Below, in pieces: positions 49,151 to 59,174 of a DNA stretch of 64,000 bases. Within the stretch, counting starts at the first letter, position 1; each line of letters starts with the position of its first letter. The DNA is taken from assembly GCF_900290235.1 (NCBI RefSeq), contig NZ_OLMK01000009.1:186001-250000 (forward strand), in the 5' to 3' direction. Origin of the DNA: Streptomyces sp. MA5143a. GTDB taxonomy: Bacteria; Actinomycetota; Actinomycetes; Streptomycetales; Streptomycetaceae. The position numbers were made by a program, and so were the translations under genes. The notes beneath the pieces were generated by a model that did not search any database, was not told where the DNA came from, and saw only the letters and a list, made by a program, of their open reading frames with translations.

Positions 49151-50437
49151 GTGACCGACGAACTGCTCGGCCGTCACAAGGCCGTGCTGCCCGACTGGCT
49201 CGCGCTCTACTACGCGGACCCGCTGGAGATCACGCACGGTGAGGGCCGTCATGTGTGGGACGCCGCCGGGAACAAGTACCTCGACTTCTTCGGCGGCATC
49301 CTCACCACGATGACGGCGCACGCCCTGCCCGAGGTCACCAAGGCGGTGAGCGAGCAGGCCGGGCGGATCATCCACTCCTCCACGCTCTACCTCAACCGGC
49401 CCATGGTCGAGCTGGCCGAGCGCATCGCCCAGATGTCCGGCATCCCCGACGCCCGGGTCTTCTTCACCACCTCCGGCACCGAGGCCAACGACACCGCGCT
49501 GCTGCTGGCGACGACCTACCGGCAGAGCAACCAGATCCTCGCGATGCGCAACAGCTACCACGGCCGCTCCTTCAGCGCGGTCGGCATCACCGGCAACAAG
49601 GGCTGGTCACCGACGTCGCTGTCCCCGCTCCAGACGCTGTACGTGCACGGGGGCGTCCGCACCCGGGGCCCCTACGCCGACCTGAGCGACTCCGACTTCA
49701 TCGCGGCCTGTGTCGCCGATCTGGAGGACCTCCTCGGCCATGTCCGGCCGCCCGCCGCGCTGATCGCCGAGCCGATCCAGGGCGTCGGTGGCTTCACCTC
49801 ACCGCCGGACGGCCTGTACGCGGCGTTCCGCGAGGTGCTCCAGCGGCACGGCGTGCTGTGGATCGCCGACGAGGTGCAGACCGGCTGGGGCCGCACCGGC
49901 GACAACTTCTGGGGCTGGCAGGCACACGGGCAGAACGGGCCGCCCGACATCCTGACCTTCGCCAAGGGCATCGGCAACGGCATGTCCATCGGCGGGGTCG
50001 TCGCCCGCTCCGAGGTCATGAACTGCCTCGACAGCAACTCCATCTCCACCTTCGGCGGCACCCAGATCACCATGGCCGCCGGCCTCGCCAACCTCAACTA
50101 CCTCGTCGAGCACGACCTCCAGGGCAACGCGCGCCGCGTCGGCGGGCTGCTCATCGAGCGGCTCCGGGCGATCACGGCGCAGATCCCCGAGGTGAAGGAG
50201 GTCCGCGGCCGGGGTCTGATGATCGGTGTCGAGCTGGTCAAGCCGGGCACCGAGGAGGCCAACCCGGACGCGGCCGCCGCCGTCCTCGAAGCCGCCCGCC
50301 GGGAGGGCCTGCTCATCGGCAAGGGCGGCGGCCACAACACCAGCGCCCTGCGCATCGCGCCCCCGCTCTCCCTCACCGTCGCCGAGGCGGAGGAGGGCGC
50401 CGACGCCCTCGAACGTGCTCTGAGGAGCATTCGGTAG
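49151..50437 (+). CDS. Class III omega-aminotransferase (beta-alanine or 3-aminoisobutyrate type)
   Basis: This 428-aa PLP enzyme of the AGXT2/beta-alanine transaminase type has WDAAGNKYLDFFGGI, FFTTSGTEANDTALLLA, SYHGRSFSAVGITG, IADEVQTGWGRTGDNFWG (PLP-ring Asp), and the Schiff-base Lys in ILTFAKGIGNGMSIGGVV. STFGGTQITMAAGLANLNYL is the substrate-phosphate region. It would convert the beta-amino acid made by the ureidopropionase to a semialdehyde. Start GTG 49151 after AAAGGAGTGGTGCAGCC. It is followed by pucR after 30 nt. Confidence 0.9.
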   Translation: MTDELLGRHKAVLPDWLALYYADPLEITHGEGRHVWDAAGNKYLDFFGGILTTMTAHALPEVTKAVSEQAGRIIHSSTLYLNRPMVELAERIAQMSGIPDARVFFTTSGTEANDTALLLATTYRQSNQILAMRNSYHGRSFSAVGITGNKGWSPTSLSPLQTLYVHGGVRTRGPYADLSDSDFIAACVADLEDLLGHVRPPAALIAEPIQGVGGFTSPPDGLYAAFREVLQRHGVLWIADEVQTGWGRTGDNFWGWQAHGQNGPPDILTFAKGIGNGMSIGGVVARSEVMNCLDSNSISTFGGTQITMAAGLANLNYLVEHDLQGNARRVGGLLIERLRAITAQIPEVKEVRGRGLMIGVELVKPGTEEANPDAAAAVLEAARREGLLIGKGGGHNTSALRIAPPLSLTVAEAEEGADALERALRSIR

Positions 50438-50467
50438 CACCACCGGAGCAGATCTGAGGAACGCCCC

Positions 50468-52030
50468 ATGACCACCGCCCTGGAACCCGCCCTGTCGGTA
50501 CGCCAGGTCCTCACCCTGGACCGGGTCCTCGCCGGAGAGCCCGAGGTGGTGGCCGGGGCCGGCCAGCTCGACCGGCCCGTGCGCTGGGTGCATGTGGCCG
50601 AGGCCCCCGACGTGGGCGTCATGCTCAGCGGGGGCGAGATGGTCCTCACCACCGGGGTCCTCCTCGCCGGCGACGAGGAGGCGCAGGCCGAGTACATCCG
50701 CTCCCTGCACCGGGCGGAGGCCGCGGCGGTCGTCCTCGGCCTCGGCCGCGCCTTCCCCACGCCGCCCGACGTGATGCGCCGGGCGGCGGAGCGCTGCGGA
50801 CTGCCCATGGTGGTGCTGCACCGGCCGTTCCCCTTCGCCGAGCTGACGGAGGAGGTCCAGTCCCGGCTCGTCCGGCGGAAGTTCGCGGCGGTGAGCCTCT
50901 CCGAGTCCGTACGGACCGCGCTGACCGGCCTCATCACGGCCGGCGCCCCGCTGCAACGGCTGCTCGACGAGATCGCCCAGCACGCGGGCTGCCCGCTCGT
51001 CGTCACCAACCTCGCCCACCGCGTCCTCGCCACGGCGGGGGAGCGGCCCGCCGTCGACGACGTACTGCGCGACTGGGAACGCATCTCACGGCAGGCGGGC
51101 GGCACCGAGGGCGACGGCTGGATCCGCGCCGAACTCGGCGGACGCGGCGAGCGCTGGGGCCGGATCGTGCTGTGCGGCTACCGCGGCGACACCGCCACCG
51201 GGCGGCTCCTCGCCGACCGGGCCGCCGAGGCCCTCGTCCTGCACCGCATGCTCGGCGGCACCGCGCACAGCTGGGAGGAGCAGTCCGCGCAGAGCCTGCT
51301 GACCGACCTGGTCTCCGGTGTCGTACCGGCCCGGCAACTGCTGCCCAGGGCACGGGCGGCCGGGCTGCCCGTCAACCGCCGGACGTTCGTGCCGCTCGTC
51401 GTGCGCGACGGCGACCCGGCCGGGCTCGACCGGGTGCTGCGGATGCTGGGGCTCCCCGGCCTCGTCGCCGAACTCGCCGAGGGAGCGACGGCCGTCCTGC
51501 TGAGCCTCGCCCGGGACCAGGACGCGCAGGCACTCACCGCGCACTTCGCGACCAGGCTGCGCTCGGAGTCCGGGGTGCGCCGGACGGTCGTGGCGGCGGC
51601 CGAGCCGCGCATCACCTGGGAGGAGGTCCCGGCGGGCCTGCGCGAGGCGAGGCACGTGGCCGACGCCGTCGCCCAGTCGGCGACCGGGCTCGACCTGCCC
51701 GCCGTCGTACGGCTGCGCGACGTCCATCTGCGGGGCCTGATCCGGCTGCTGAGGGACGACCCGCACGTCCAGGCCTTCGCCGAGCGGGAGCTGGACGGGC
51801 TGCTGTGCGGCGACCGCCACGCCGAGCAGGATCTGCTGCCGGTCCTGCGGACCTATCTCGCCACCGGCCGCAACAAGTCCCACACCGCCCAGCTGCACCA
51901 CGTCAGCCGGCCCGCCCTGTACCGCCGTCTCGAAGCCATAGAGGCCCGCCTCGGCGTCGACCTCGACGACTTCGAGCAGGCCGCGTCCGTGCACATCGCC
52001 CTCCTCGCACACGACGCGCAACAGGGCTGA
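50468..52030 (+). CDS. PucR-family transcriptional regulator
   Basis: This 520-aa protein has an N-terminal PucR domain (about 15-130: VLTLDRVLAGEPEVVAGAGQLDRPVRWVHVAEAPDVGVMLSGGEMVLTTG) and a GAF-like linker. A GGDEF-like middle region and the C-terminal HTH_30 domain follow (VLRTYLATGRNKSHTAQLHHVSRPALYRRLEAIEARLGVDLDD). PucR proteins sense purine or pyrimidine catabolites and activate the degradation genes. It lies inside the cluster it presumably controls, and the inverted repeat at 48182 is a possible target. Start ATG 50468. Confidence 0.9.
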   Translation: MTTALEPALSVRQVLTLDRVLAGEPEVVAGAGQLDRPVRWVHVAEAPDVGVMLSGGEMVLTTGVLLAGDEEAQAEYIRSLHRAEAAAVVLGLGRAFPTPPDVMRRAAERCGLPMVVLHRPFPFAELTEEVQSRLVRRKFAAVSLSESVRTALTGLITAGAPLQRLLDEIAQHAGCPLVVTNLAHRVLATAGERPAVDDVLRDWERISRQAGGTEGDGWIRAELGGRGERWGRIVLCGYRGDTATGRLLADRAAEALVLHRMLGGTAHSWEEQSAQSLLTDLVSGVVPARQLLPRARAAGLPVNRRTFVPLVVRDGDPAGLDRVLRMLGLPGLVAELAEGATAVLLSLARDQDAQALTAHFATRLRSESGVRRTVVAAAEPRITWEEVPAGLREARHVADAVAQSATGLDLPAVVRLRDVHLRGLIRLLRDDPHVQAFAERELDGLLCGDRHAEQDLLPVLRTYLATGRNKSHTAQLHHVSRPALYRRLEAIEARLGVDLDDFEQAASVHIALLAHDAQQG

Positions 52031-52185
52031 AACATGCCGGGACCTGGGAAAACGGCGGTGAAACATGCGTCCACGAAGAGGTGACACGGTGGAACGCCAA
52101 GCGGCTCCAGACGTGACACCGTGCAACTCAAACCCGACCCCCGGGCTTCCTAGTCTCGCTTCACACCGAGTGACCGGAGGTCCCG

Positions 52186-53028
52186 ATGAGCAGAGTCATC
52201 CGCGCAGCCATCTTCCAGACGGCCTGGACCGGCGACAAGGAATCGATGATCCAGGTCCACGAGCAGGCGGCCCGCGACGCGGCGGCACAGGGCGCCCAGG
52301 TCATGTGCTTCCAGGAACTGTTCTACGGCCCCTACTTCTGCCAGGTCCAGGACAAGGCGTTCTACGAGTACGCGGAGGCGATCCCCGACGGCCCGATCGT
52401 CAAGCGCTTCCAGGCGCTCGCCAAGGAACTGAACCTCGTCCTGGTGCTGCCGATGTACGAGGAGGAGCAGCCGGGCGTCCTCTACAACACGGCCGCCGTG
52501 ATCGACGCGGACGGCAAGTACCTCGGCAAGTACCGCAAGCACCACATCCCGCAGGTGCCCGGCTTCTGGGAGAAGTTCTACTTCCGCCCCGGCAACGCCG
52601 GCTGGCCCGTCTTCGACACGGCGGTCGGAAAGATCGGCGTCTACATCTGCTACGACCGTCACTTCCCGGAGGGCTGGCGGGCGTTGGGCCTCGGCGGAGC
52701 GGAGATCGTCTTCAACCCGTCGGCGACCTCGCGCGGTCTGTCCCGCTACCTCTGGCAGCTGGAGCAGCCGGCGTCGGCCGTCGCCAACGAGTACTTCATC
52801 GGCGCGATCAACCGGGTCGGCGTCGAGGACCTCGGCGACAACGACTTCTACGGCACGTCCTACTTCGTCGACCCGGAGGCCCAGTTCGTCGGCGAGGTGG
52901 CGAGCGACAAGGAGACGGAACTGGTCGTCCGCGACCTCGACCTCGCCAAGCTCCGCGAGGTCCGCGACCGCTGGCAGTTCTTCCGCGACCGCCGCCCGGA
53001 CGCGTACGAGCCCCTGACGGCACCGTAG
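52186..53028 (+). CDS. Beta-ureidopropionase-like amidohydrolase, copy 2
   Basis: This 280-aa paralogue of the enzyme at 48247 has the same catalytic residues (CFQELFYGPYFCQVQ, KYRKHHIPQVPGFWEKFYF, VYICYDRHFPEGWR) and the same length, with differences spread along the protein. GGAGGTCCCG precedes the ATG at 52186. It sits directly before hydantoinase, from which a hairpin at 53037 separates it. Two paralogues in one cluster may have different substrates, for example N-carbamoyl-beta-alanine versus N-carbamoyl-3-aminoisobutyrate or N-carbamoyl-amino acids. Confidence 0.88.
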   Translation: MSRVIRAAIFQTAWTGDKESMIQVHEQAARDAAAQGAQVMCFQELFYGPYFCQVQDKAFYEYAEAIPDGPIVKRFQALAKELNLVLVLPMYEEEQPGVLYNTAAVIDADGKYLGKYRKHHIPQVPGFWEKFYFRPGNAGWPVFDTAVGKIGVYICYDRHFPEGWRALGLGGAEIVFNPSATSRGLSRYLWQLEQPASAVANEYFIGAINRVGVEDLGDNDFYGTSYFVDPEAQFVGEVASDKETELVVRDLDLAKLREVRDRWQFFRDRRPDAYEPLTAP

Positions 53029-53036
53029 CGAAGCCT

Positions 53037-53081
53037 CCCCGCGCCCCCGGGGCCCCGCAGGGGCCCTCCAGGGGCGCGGGG
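53037..53081 (+). terminator. Strong hairpin after copy 2 of the amidohydrolase
   Basis: CCCCGCGCCCC (53037-53047) and GGGGCGCGGGG (53071-53081) are perfect complements around a second inner GC hairpin. It starts 9 nt after the stop. It may attenuate rather than fully end transcription, since hydantoinase follows in the same direction. Confidence 0.65.
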
Positions 53082-53099
53082 AACTGCGCGACCAGCCAC
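53069..53099 (+). repeat. Dispersed Streptomyces repeat, copy 2
   Basis: AGGGGCGCGGGGAACTGCGC then GACCAGCCA, the same motif as at 45014-45042 on the other strand. It overlaps the right arm of the hairpin at 53037. Confidence 0.6.
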
Positions 53100-53142
53100 A
53101 GACGACCGGCACTGTCCCGACAACCGAACGGAGCGTGACCGA

Positions 53143-54546
53143 ATGAGCGGCCGTACAGTCATCCGCGGCGGTCTCGTCATCACAGCCTCGGATGAGATCC
53201 ACGCCGATGTCCTGATCGAGGACGGCCGCGTCGCCGCCCTCGCCGCCAGCGGGAGTTCGGCCGCCCAAGGGTGGCAGGGCGACCGCACCATCGACGCCAC
53301 CGGCAAGTACGTCATCCCGGGCGGCGTCGACGCCCACACCCACATGGAGCTGCCCTTCGGCGGCACCTTCGCCTCCGACACCTTCGAGACGGGCACCCGC
53401 GCCGCCGCCTGGGGCGGGACCACCACCATCGTCGACTTCGCGGTGCAGAGCGTGGGCCACACCCTCCGCGAGGGCCTCGACGCCTGGCACGCGAAGGCGG
53501 AGGGCAACTGCGCCATCGACTACGGCTTCCACATGATCGTCTCCGATGTGAACCAGGAGACGCTCAAGGAGATGGACCTGCTGGTGGAGGAGGGCGTCAC
53601 CTCCTTCAAGCAGTTCATGGCCTACCCGGGCGTCTTCTACAGCGACGACGGCCAGATCCTGCGCGCCATGCAGCGCTCCGCCGACAACGGCGGCCTGATC
53701 ATGATGCACGCGGAGAACGGCATCGCCATCGACGTCCTGGTCGAGCAGGCGCTGGCGCGCGGCGAGACCGACCCCCGCTACCACGGCGAGGTCCGCAAGG
53801 CGCTCCTCGAAGCGGAGGCCACCCACCGGGCCATCAGGCTCGCCCAGGTCGCCGGCGCGCCCCTGTACGTCGTGCACGTCTCGGCGATGGAGGCGGTCGC
53901 CGAGCTGGCCAGGGCACGCGACGAAGGGCTCAACGTCTTCGGCGAGACCTGCCCGCAGTATCTGTTCCTGTCCACGGACAACCTCGCCGAGCCGGACTTC
54001 GAGGGCGCCAAGTACGTGTGCTCCACCCCGCTCCGGCCCAGGGAGCACCAGGCCAAGCTGTGGCAGGGCCTGCGCACCAACGACCTCCAGGTCGTCTCCA
54101 CCGACCACTGCCCGTTCTGCTTCGTCGGGCAGAAGGAACTCGGCCGCGGCGACTTCTCCAGGATCCCCAACGGTCTGCCGGGCGTCGAGAACCGGATGGA
54201 CCTGCTGCACCAGGCCGTCGTCGACGGGCACATCTCGCGCCGCCGCTGGATCGAGATCGCCTGCGCGACCCCGGCCCGTATGTTCGGCATGTACCCCAAG
54301 AAGGGCACGATCGCGCCTGGAGCCGACGCGGACATCGTCATCTACGACCCGCACGCCGAGCAGGTCATGTCCGCCGAGACCCACCACATGAACGTCGACT
54401 ACTCGGCGTACGAGGGCAAGCGCACCACCGGCCGGGTCGAGACGGTCCTCTCGCGCGGCGAACTCGTCATCAGCGAGCGGGAGTACACCGGTCACGCCGG
54501 GCACGGCGTCTACACCCCCCGCTCCACCTGTCAGTACCTCACCTAG
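53143..54546 (+). CDS. hydA: Dihydropyrimidinase / hydantoinase
   Basis: This 467-aa cyclic amidohydrolase opens dihydropyrimidine or hydantoin rings. The metal ligands and motifs are GGVDAHTHMELPFGG (HxH), TSFKQFMAYPG (carbamylated Lys), PLYVVHVSAMEAV (His), FGETCPQYLF and VVSTDHCPF (Asp). Its product is the substrate of the neighbouring carbamoyl amidohydrolases. Start ATG 53143 after GGAGCGTGACCGA. The stop is followed by the LLM gene after 11 nt, so they are cotranscribed. Confidence 0.92.
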   Translation: MSGRTVIRGGLVITASDEIHADVLIEDGRVAALAASGSSAAQGWQGDRTIDATGKYVIPGGVDAHTHMELPFGGTFASDTFETGTRAAAWGGTTTIVDFAVQSVGHTLREGLDAWHAKAEGNCAIDYGFHMIVSDVNQETLKEMDLLVEEGVTSFKQFMAYPGVFYSDDGQILRAMQRSADNGGLIMMHAENGIAIDVLVEQALARGETDPRYHGEVRKALLEAEATHRAIRLAQVAGAPLYVVHVSAMEAVAELARARDEGLNVFGETCPQYLFLSTDNLAEPDFEGAKYVCSTPLRPREHQAKLWQGLRTNDLQVVSTDHCPFCFVGQKELGRGDFSRIPNGLPGVENRMDLLHQAVVDGHISRRRWIEIACATPARMFGMYPKKGTIAPGADADIVIYDPHAEQVMSAETHHMNVDYSAYEGKRTTGRVETVLSRGELVISEREYTGHAGHGVYTPRSTCQYLT

Positions 54547-54557
54547 GAGCGGAGCAG

Positions 54558-55577
54558 ATGGACTTCGGACTCGTCCTGCAGACCGACCCGCCGGCCTCGC
54601 GTGTCATCGAGCTGATGAAGCGCGCCGAGGACAACGGCTTCACCTACGGCTGGACCTTCGACTCCGCCGTGCTGTGGCAGGAGCCGTTCGTCATCTACAG
54701 CCAGATCCTGTCCCGGACCACGAAACTGAAGGTCGGCCCGATGGTCACCAACCCGGGCACCCGCACCTGGGAGGTGACCGCCTCCACCTTCGCCACGCTG
54801 AACGACATGTTCGGCAACCGCACCGTCTGCGGCATCGGCCGCGGCGACTCCGCGATGCGCGTCGCGGGCCGCAAGCCCAACACCCTGGCCCGGATCAGCG
54901 AAGCCATGAAGGTCATCCGTTCGCTGGGCAGCGGGGGAGAGGCCGACCTCGGTGGCACGGTCATCCGCTTCCCCTGGATCAAGGAGGACGCCGAACTCCC
55001 GGTCTGGATGGCCGCGTACGGCCCCAAGGCCCTGAAGATGACGGGGGAGGAGGCCGACGGCTTCATCCTCCAGCTCTCCGACCTGTACCTCACCGAGTAC
55101 ATGGTCAAGGCGGTCAAGGACGCGGCCGTCGCCGTCGGGCGCGACCCGTCCGAGGTGAGGATCTGCGTGGCCGCCCCCGCGTACATCACCGAGGACGACT
55201 CCCCGGAGGCGCTCGCCCACGCCCGTGAGCAGTGCCGCTGGTTCGGCGGCATGGTCGGCAACCACGTCGCCGACCTGGTCTCCAAGTACGGCGAGCACTC
55301 CGCGGCCGTACCGGAGGAACTCACGGACTACATCAAGGCCCGCGAGGGGTACGACTACTCCCACCACGGACGGGCCGACAACCCCGACACGGCGTTCGTC
55401 CCCGACGAGATCGTCGACCGGTTCTGTGTCATCGGCACCCCCGAGACGCACATCGCGAAGCTGAACGCGCTGCGGGACCTGGGCGTCGACCAGTTCGCCG
55501 TGTACGACATGCACGACGCGCAGGAGCGGGTGATCGACGTGTACGGCTCCACGGTCATCCCCGCGATCACCGGCTGA
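54558..55577 (+). CDS. F420-dependent LLM-class oxidoreductase (TIGR03842-like)
   Basis: This 339-aa luciferase-like monooxygenase-fold protein has FGLVLQTDPPASRVIELMKRAEDNGFTYGWTFDS, VGPMVTNPGTRTWEVTASTFATLNDMFGNRTVCGIGRGDSAMRVAGR, MAAYGPKALKMTGEEADGFILQ and FCVIGTPETHIAKLNALRDLGVDQFAVYDMHD. I know this group (TIGR03842) as an F420-binding family that accompanies hydantoinase genes. The start ATG 54558 follows GGAGCGGAGCAG. No dihydropyrimidine dehydrogenase is seen in the cluster, so it may carry out the redox step or act on a related ring. That is inference. Confidence 0.85.
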   Translation: MDFGLVLQTDPPASRVIELMKRAEDNGFTYGWTFDSAVLWQEPFVIYSQILSRTTKLKVGPMVTNPGTRTWEVTASTFATLNDMFGNRTVCGIGRGDSAMRVAGRKPNTLARISEAMKVIRSLGSGGEADLGGTVIRFPWIKEDAELPVWMAAYGPKALKMTGEEADGFILQLSDLYLTEYMVKAVKDAAVAVGRDPSEVRICVAAPAYITEDDSPEALAHAREQCRWFGGMVGNHVADLVSKYGEHSAAVPEELTDYIKAREGYDYSHHGRADNPDTAFVPDEIVDRFCVIGTPETHIAKLNALRDLGVDQFAVYDMHDAQERVIDVYGSTVIPAITG

Positions 55578-55732
55578 CCAGGGATTCCTTCCCGGGCCGG
55601 CTCCTGTCACAATCCGGAACGCTCCACTCCATCACGACCCCCCACACCTTGACTCCCTCCCCGCTCCCCCGGGGAGGGCCCAAGGCCCGCACGGCCTTTC
55701 TCTCCCGTCCCGCCTCCTTGATTGGCCTGCCC

Positions 55733-57286
<1,554 letters not shown>

Positions 57287-57334
57287 GCCGCCGAACCTGA
57301 CCACGGAGGCGGTGCTCGCGCCGGAGACGTGCCC

Positions 57335-58066
57335 CTACCGGGTGCCCTCCAGCGCGGCCACCGCCTCCTTCGCCGCCTTGATGGCACCCTTGTTGATCTC
57401 CTCGGTGCCGGGCGCCTTCTGCGACTCGAAGTCGCTGCCGTTGTAGGTGACGACCACCAGGGCGTTGGCCACGCGCGCGTACACCACACCCTCGCGGGTC
57501 TGCTGCTTGTCCTCGGTGGTGAGGTTCACGACCGAGTAGGCCGCGTCACCGAGACCGGGCACCGCGCCGCCGCCGCTCTTCTGCGACATCCGCTCCTTGT
57601 AGGTGGTTTCGGCCTTCGCGTCCGTTTGGTGAATCTCGTACGAGATGTCCAACCAGCGGTAGTCGTAGCCCTTCAGGGCGTTCCAGGAGCAGGTGCGGCG
57701 CACGGACTCGTCGGTCGACGCTATTTCCTTGCCGGCCGTCTTGGCGCCCGGAACAAGGGATTTGACCGATTTCGCCGCGATGGCGCCGCAGGGCGAGGGC
57801 GCCTTCGCATACGTCTTGGTCGCGGCCGACGTGGCCGGCGCGGACTCGGAGGTGGAGATGGGCCCGGACGCGGTCTCCGGCGCGGACTCCTTCCCCGCCG
57901 GGCTCGTGTCCGACGAACCGGACGCCAACGCCCAGCCTGCCGTGGCGAGTACGGCGACCGGAAGCAGACGCACGGTGAGGGCGAGCGGCAGAGGCAGATC
58001 ACGCACAGCGCACTTCTCGGGGTCGTGGCGGCGGTACCGCCGGTCGGTGGGGTACGTCAGTGTCAC
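57335..58066 (-). CDS. Secreted or membrane-anchored DUF3558-like protein
   Basis: A 243-aa protein from GTG 58066 (VTLTYPTDRRYRRHDP). It has a basic N-terminus and one hydrophobic segment (LPLALTVRLLPVAVLATAGWALA) that anchors or exports it, then a Ser/Thr/Ala-rich linker. The domain SPCGAIAAKSVKSLVPGAK...RRTCSWNALKGYDYRWLDISYEI...GLGDAAYSVVN has the two Cys and the alternating pattern of the mycobacterial/actinomycete DUF3558 group. No lipobox cysteine is seen. The function is unknown. It is convergent with the NCS1 gene. Confidence 0.65.
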   Translation of the reverse strand: MTLTYPTDRRYRRHDPEKCAVRDLPLPLALTVRLLPVAVLATAGWALASGSSDTSPAGKESAPETASGPISTSESAPATSAATKTYAKAPSPCGAIAAKSVKSLVPGAKTAGKEIASTDESVRRTCSWNALKGYDYRWLDISYEIHQTDAKAETTYKERMSQKSGGGAVPGLGDAAYSVVNLTTEDKQQTREGVVYARVANALVVVTYNGSDFESQKAPGTEEINKGAIKAAKEAVAALEGTR

Positions 58067-58195
58067 ACGACTGCCTGTGGGGCGAAAGTGCGACCTCGCT
58101 CTGTGTATACGTGGTGACCGGCCCTCAGCGTTCAGTCGTACGGCGACTTTCCGGAGTCCCGCCTTCCGTCGGGAGCGCGTGTCAGGATCGGATCC

Positions 58196-58885
58196 ATGAT
58201 CCCGATACCCCGCCGCACCGCCTCCCGTGTGTCCCTGGCCGCCGCGCTGATCCTGGCCGTCGGCGGCTGCGGACTGGGGGAGGAGATCGACCGCGAGGTG
58301 AACCCGGACCGCGACCTCCCGTCCGCGTCGGCCTCGTCCGCGGGAACGGAACGGCCGGGAGGCGTGCGCGCCGACGAACTGCCCGAGCAACTCCCCTCGG
58401 GCCTGGACGTGCGGCCCACGGAGGTGCCGTCGCCCGACCCCACGGACACCTGCCCGTCCTCCGGGGTGCGGATGCTGCCGGGTCTCGTGGAGCCCGCGAT
58501 GGGACTGCGCGCGATGACGGTGAGGCTCACCAACTGCGGCACCGAGCCGTACACCGTGAACGGCTATCCCTCGGTCCAGGTGCTCGACGAGGACCGCGAA
58601 CCCGTCGACGTGCGCGTCCTGCGCGGCCCGGAGGAGATCACCACGGGTGTGCCCGACCCGGGCCCGCACGAGGTGACGCTGAAGCCGGGCGAGTCCGCGA
58701 CCACCTCGCTGGTCTGGCGCAACACCGTCACCGAGGCGGACGTCCCCGCCGTCAACGCCCCCTACCTGCGCGTCGCCCCGGCGAAGGGCCGCCCCGCACA
58801 GGTACTCGCCCCCGACGGCGGCCTGGACCTGGGCACCACCGGCCGCCTCGCCACCGGCGCCTGGACGAAGGTGCGGGACTCTTAG
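58196..58885 (+). CDS. DUF4232-type lipoprotein
   Basis: This 229-aa lipoprotein has the signal peptide RRTASRVSLAAALILAVGGC with the lipobox Cys at residue 25. A disordered Ser/Pro/Asp-rich stalk (about 26-85) is followed by a DUF4232 beta-sandwich (about 86-225: CPSSGVRMLPGLVEPAMGLRAMTVRLTNCGTEPYTVNGYPSVQVLDEDREPVDV, PHEVTLKPGESATTSLVWRNTV). DUF4232 domains are common on actinomycete surface lipoproteins, and their function is unknown. Start ATG 58196. It is divergent from the DUF3558-like gene. Confidence 0.85.
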   Translation: MIPIPRRTASRVSLAAALILAVGGCGLGEEIDREVNPDRDLPSASASSAGTERPGGVRADELPEQLPSGLDVRPTEVPSPDPTDTCPSSGVRMLPGLVEPAMGLRAMTVRLTNCGTEPYTVNGYPSVQVLDEDREPVDVRVLRGPEEITTGVPDPGPHEVTLKPGESATTSLVWRNTVTEADVPAVNAPYLRVAPAKGRPAQVLAPDGGLDLGTTGRLATGAWTKVRDS

Positions 58886-58943
58886 GGGTCCTTTCACGTT
58901 TGCGTCGCGTTCGCGGCGATCAGCACCCTTGACGCATGACCCG

Positions 58944-59075
58944 GTGACACGGGACGCGTGGCTGGACGACCCCGAGCGGCGGGAGGCCGTTCTGGCGGCG
59001 GCCCGGTGGATCGAGTCGGAGCCGTCGCCGCTGGGCACGAGCGGGCATGTGCTGACCGTGGGGCGGCGCGCGTGA
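58944..59075 (+). pseudogene. C-terminal remnant of a methyltransferase-like gene
   Basis: The 43-codon frame encodes TRDAWLDDPERREAVLAAARWIESEPSPLGTSGHVLTVGRRA. Streptomyces class-I SAM methyltransferases often end in ESEPSLLG-S-H-L-VGRR. No methyltransferase core precedes it, and a lipoprotein gene ends 58 nt upstream. It is probably a truncated remnant. A real microprotein from GTG 58944 is also possible. Confidence 0.45.
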
Positions 59076-59174
59076 TGCGGGCTGGGGACGGCCGCGTGCG
59101 ATCGCGCGTTCCAGGGTGACCGGGGGCGCTGCGTACGATCGGCGGACGATCGTCGTGCTGTGAGGAGTCCTTCC

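Noticed and set aside
52150..54504. 784-aa minus-strand frame
   Set aside because: It is antisense to the amidohydrolase and the hydantoinase, and made of the typical VADVDADL/LGDVVLAV shadow pattern.
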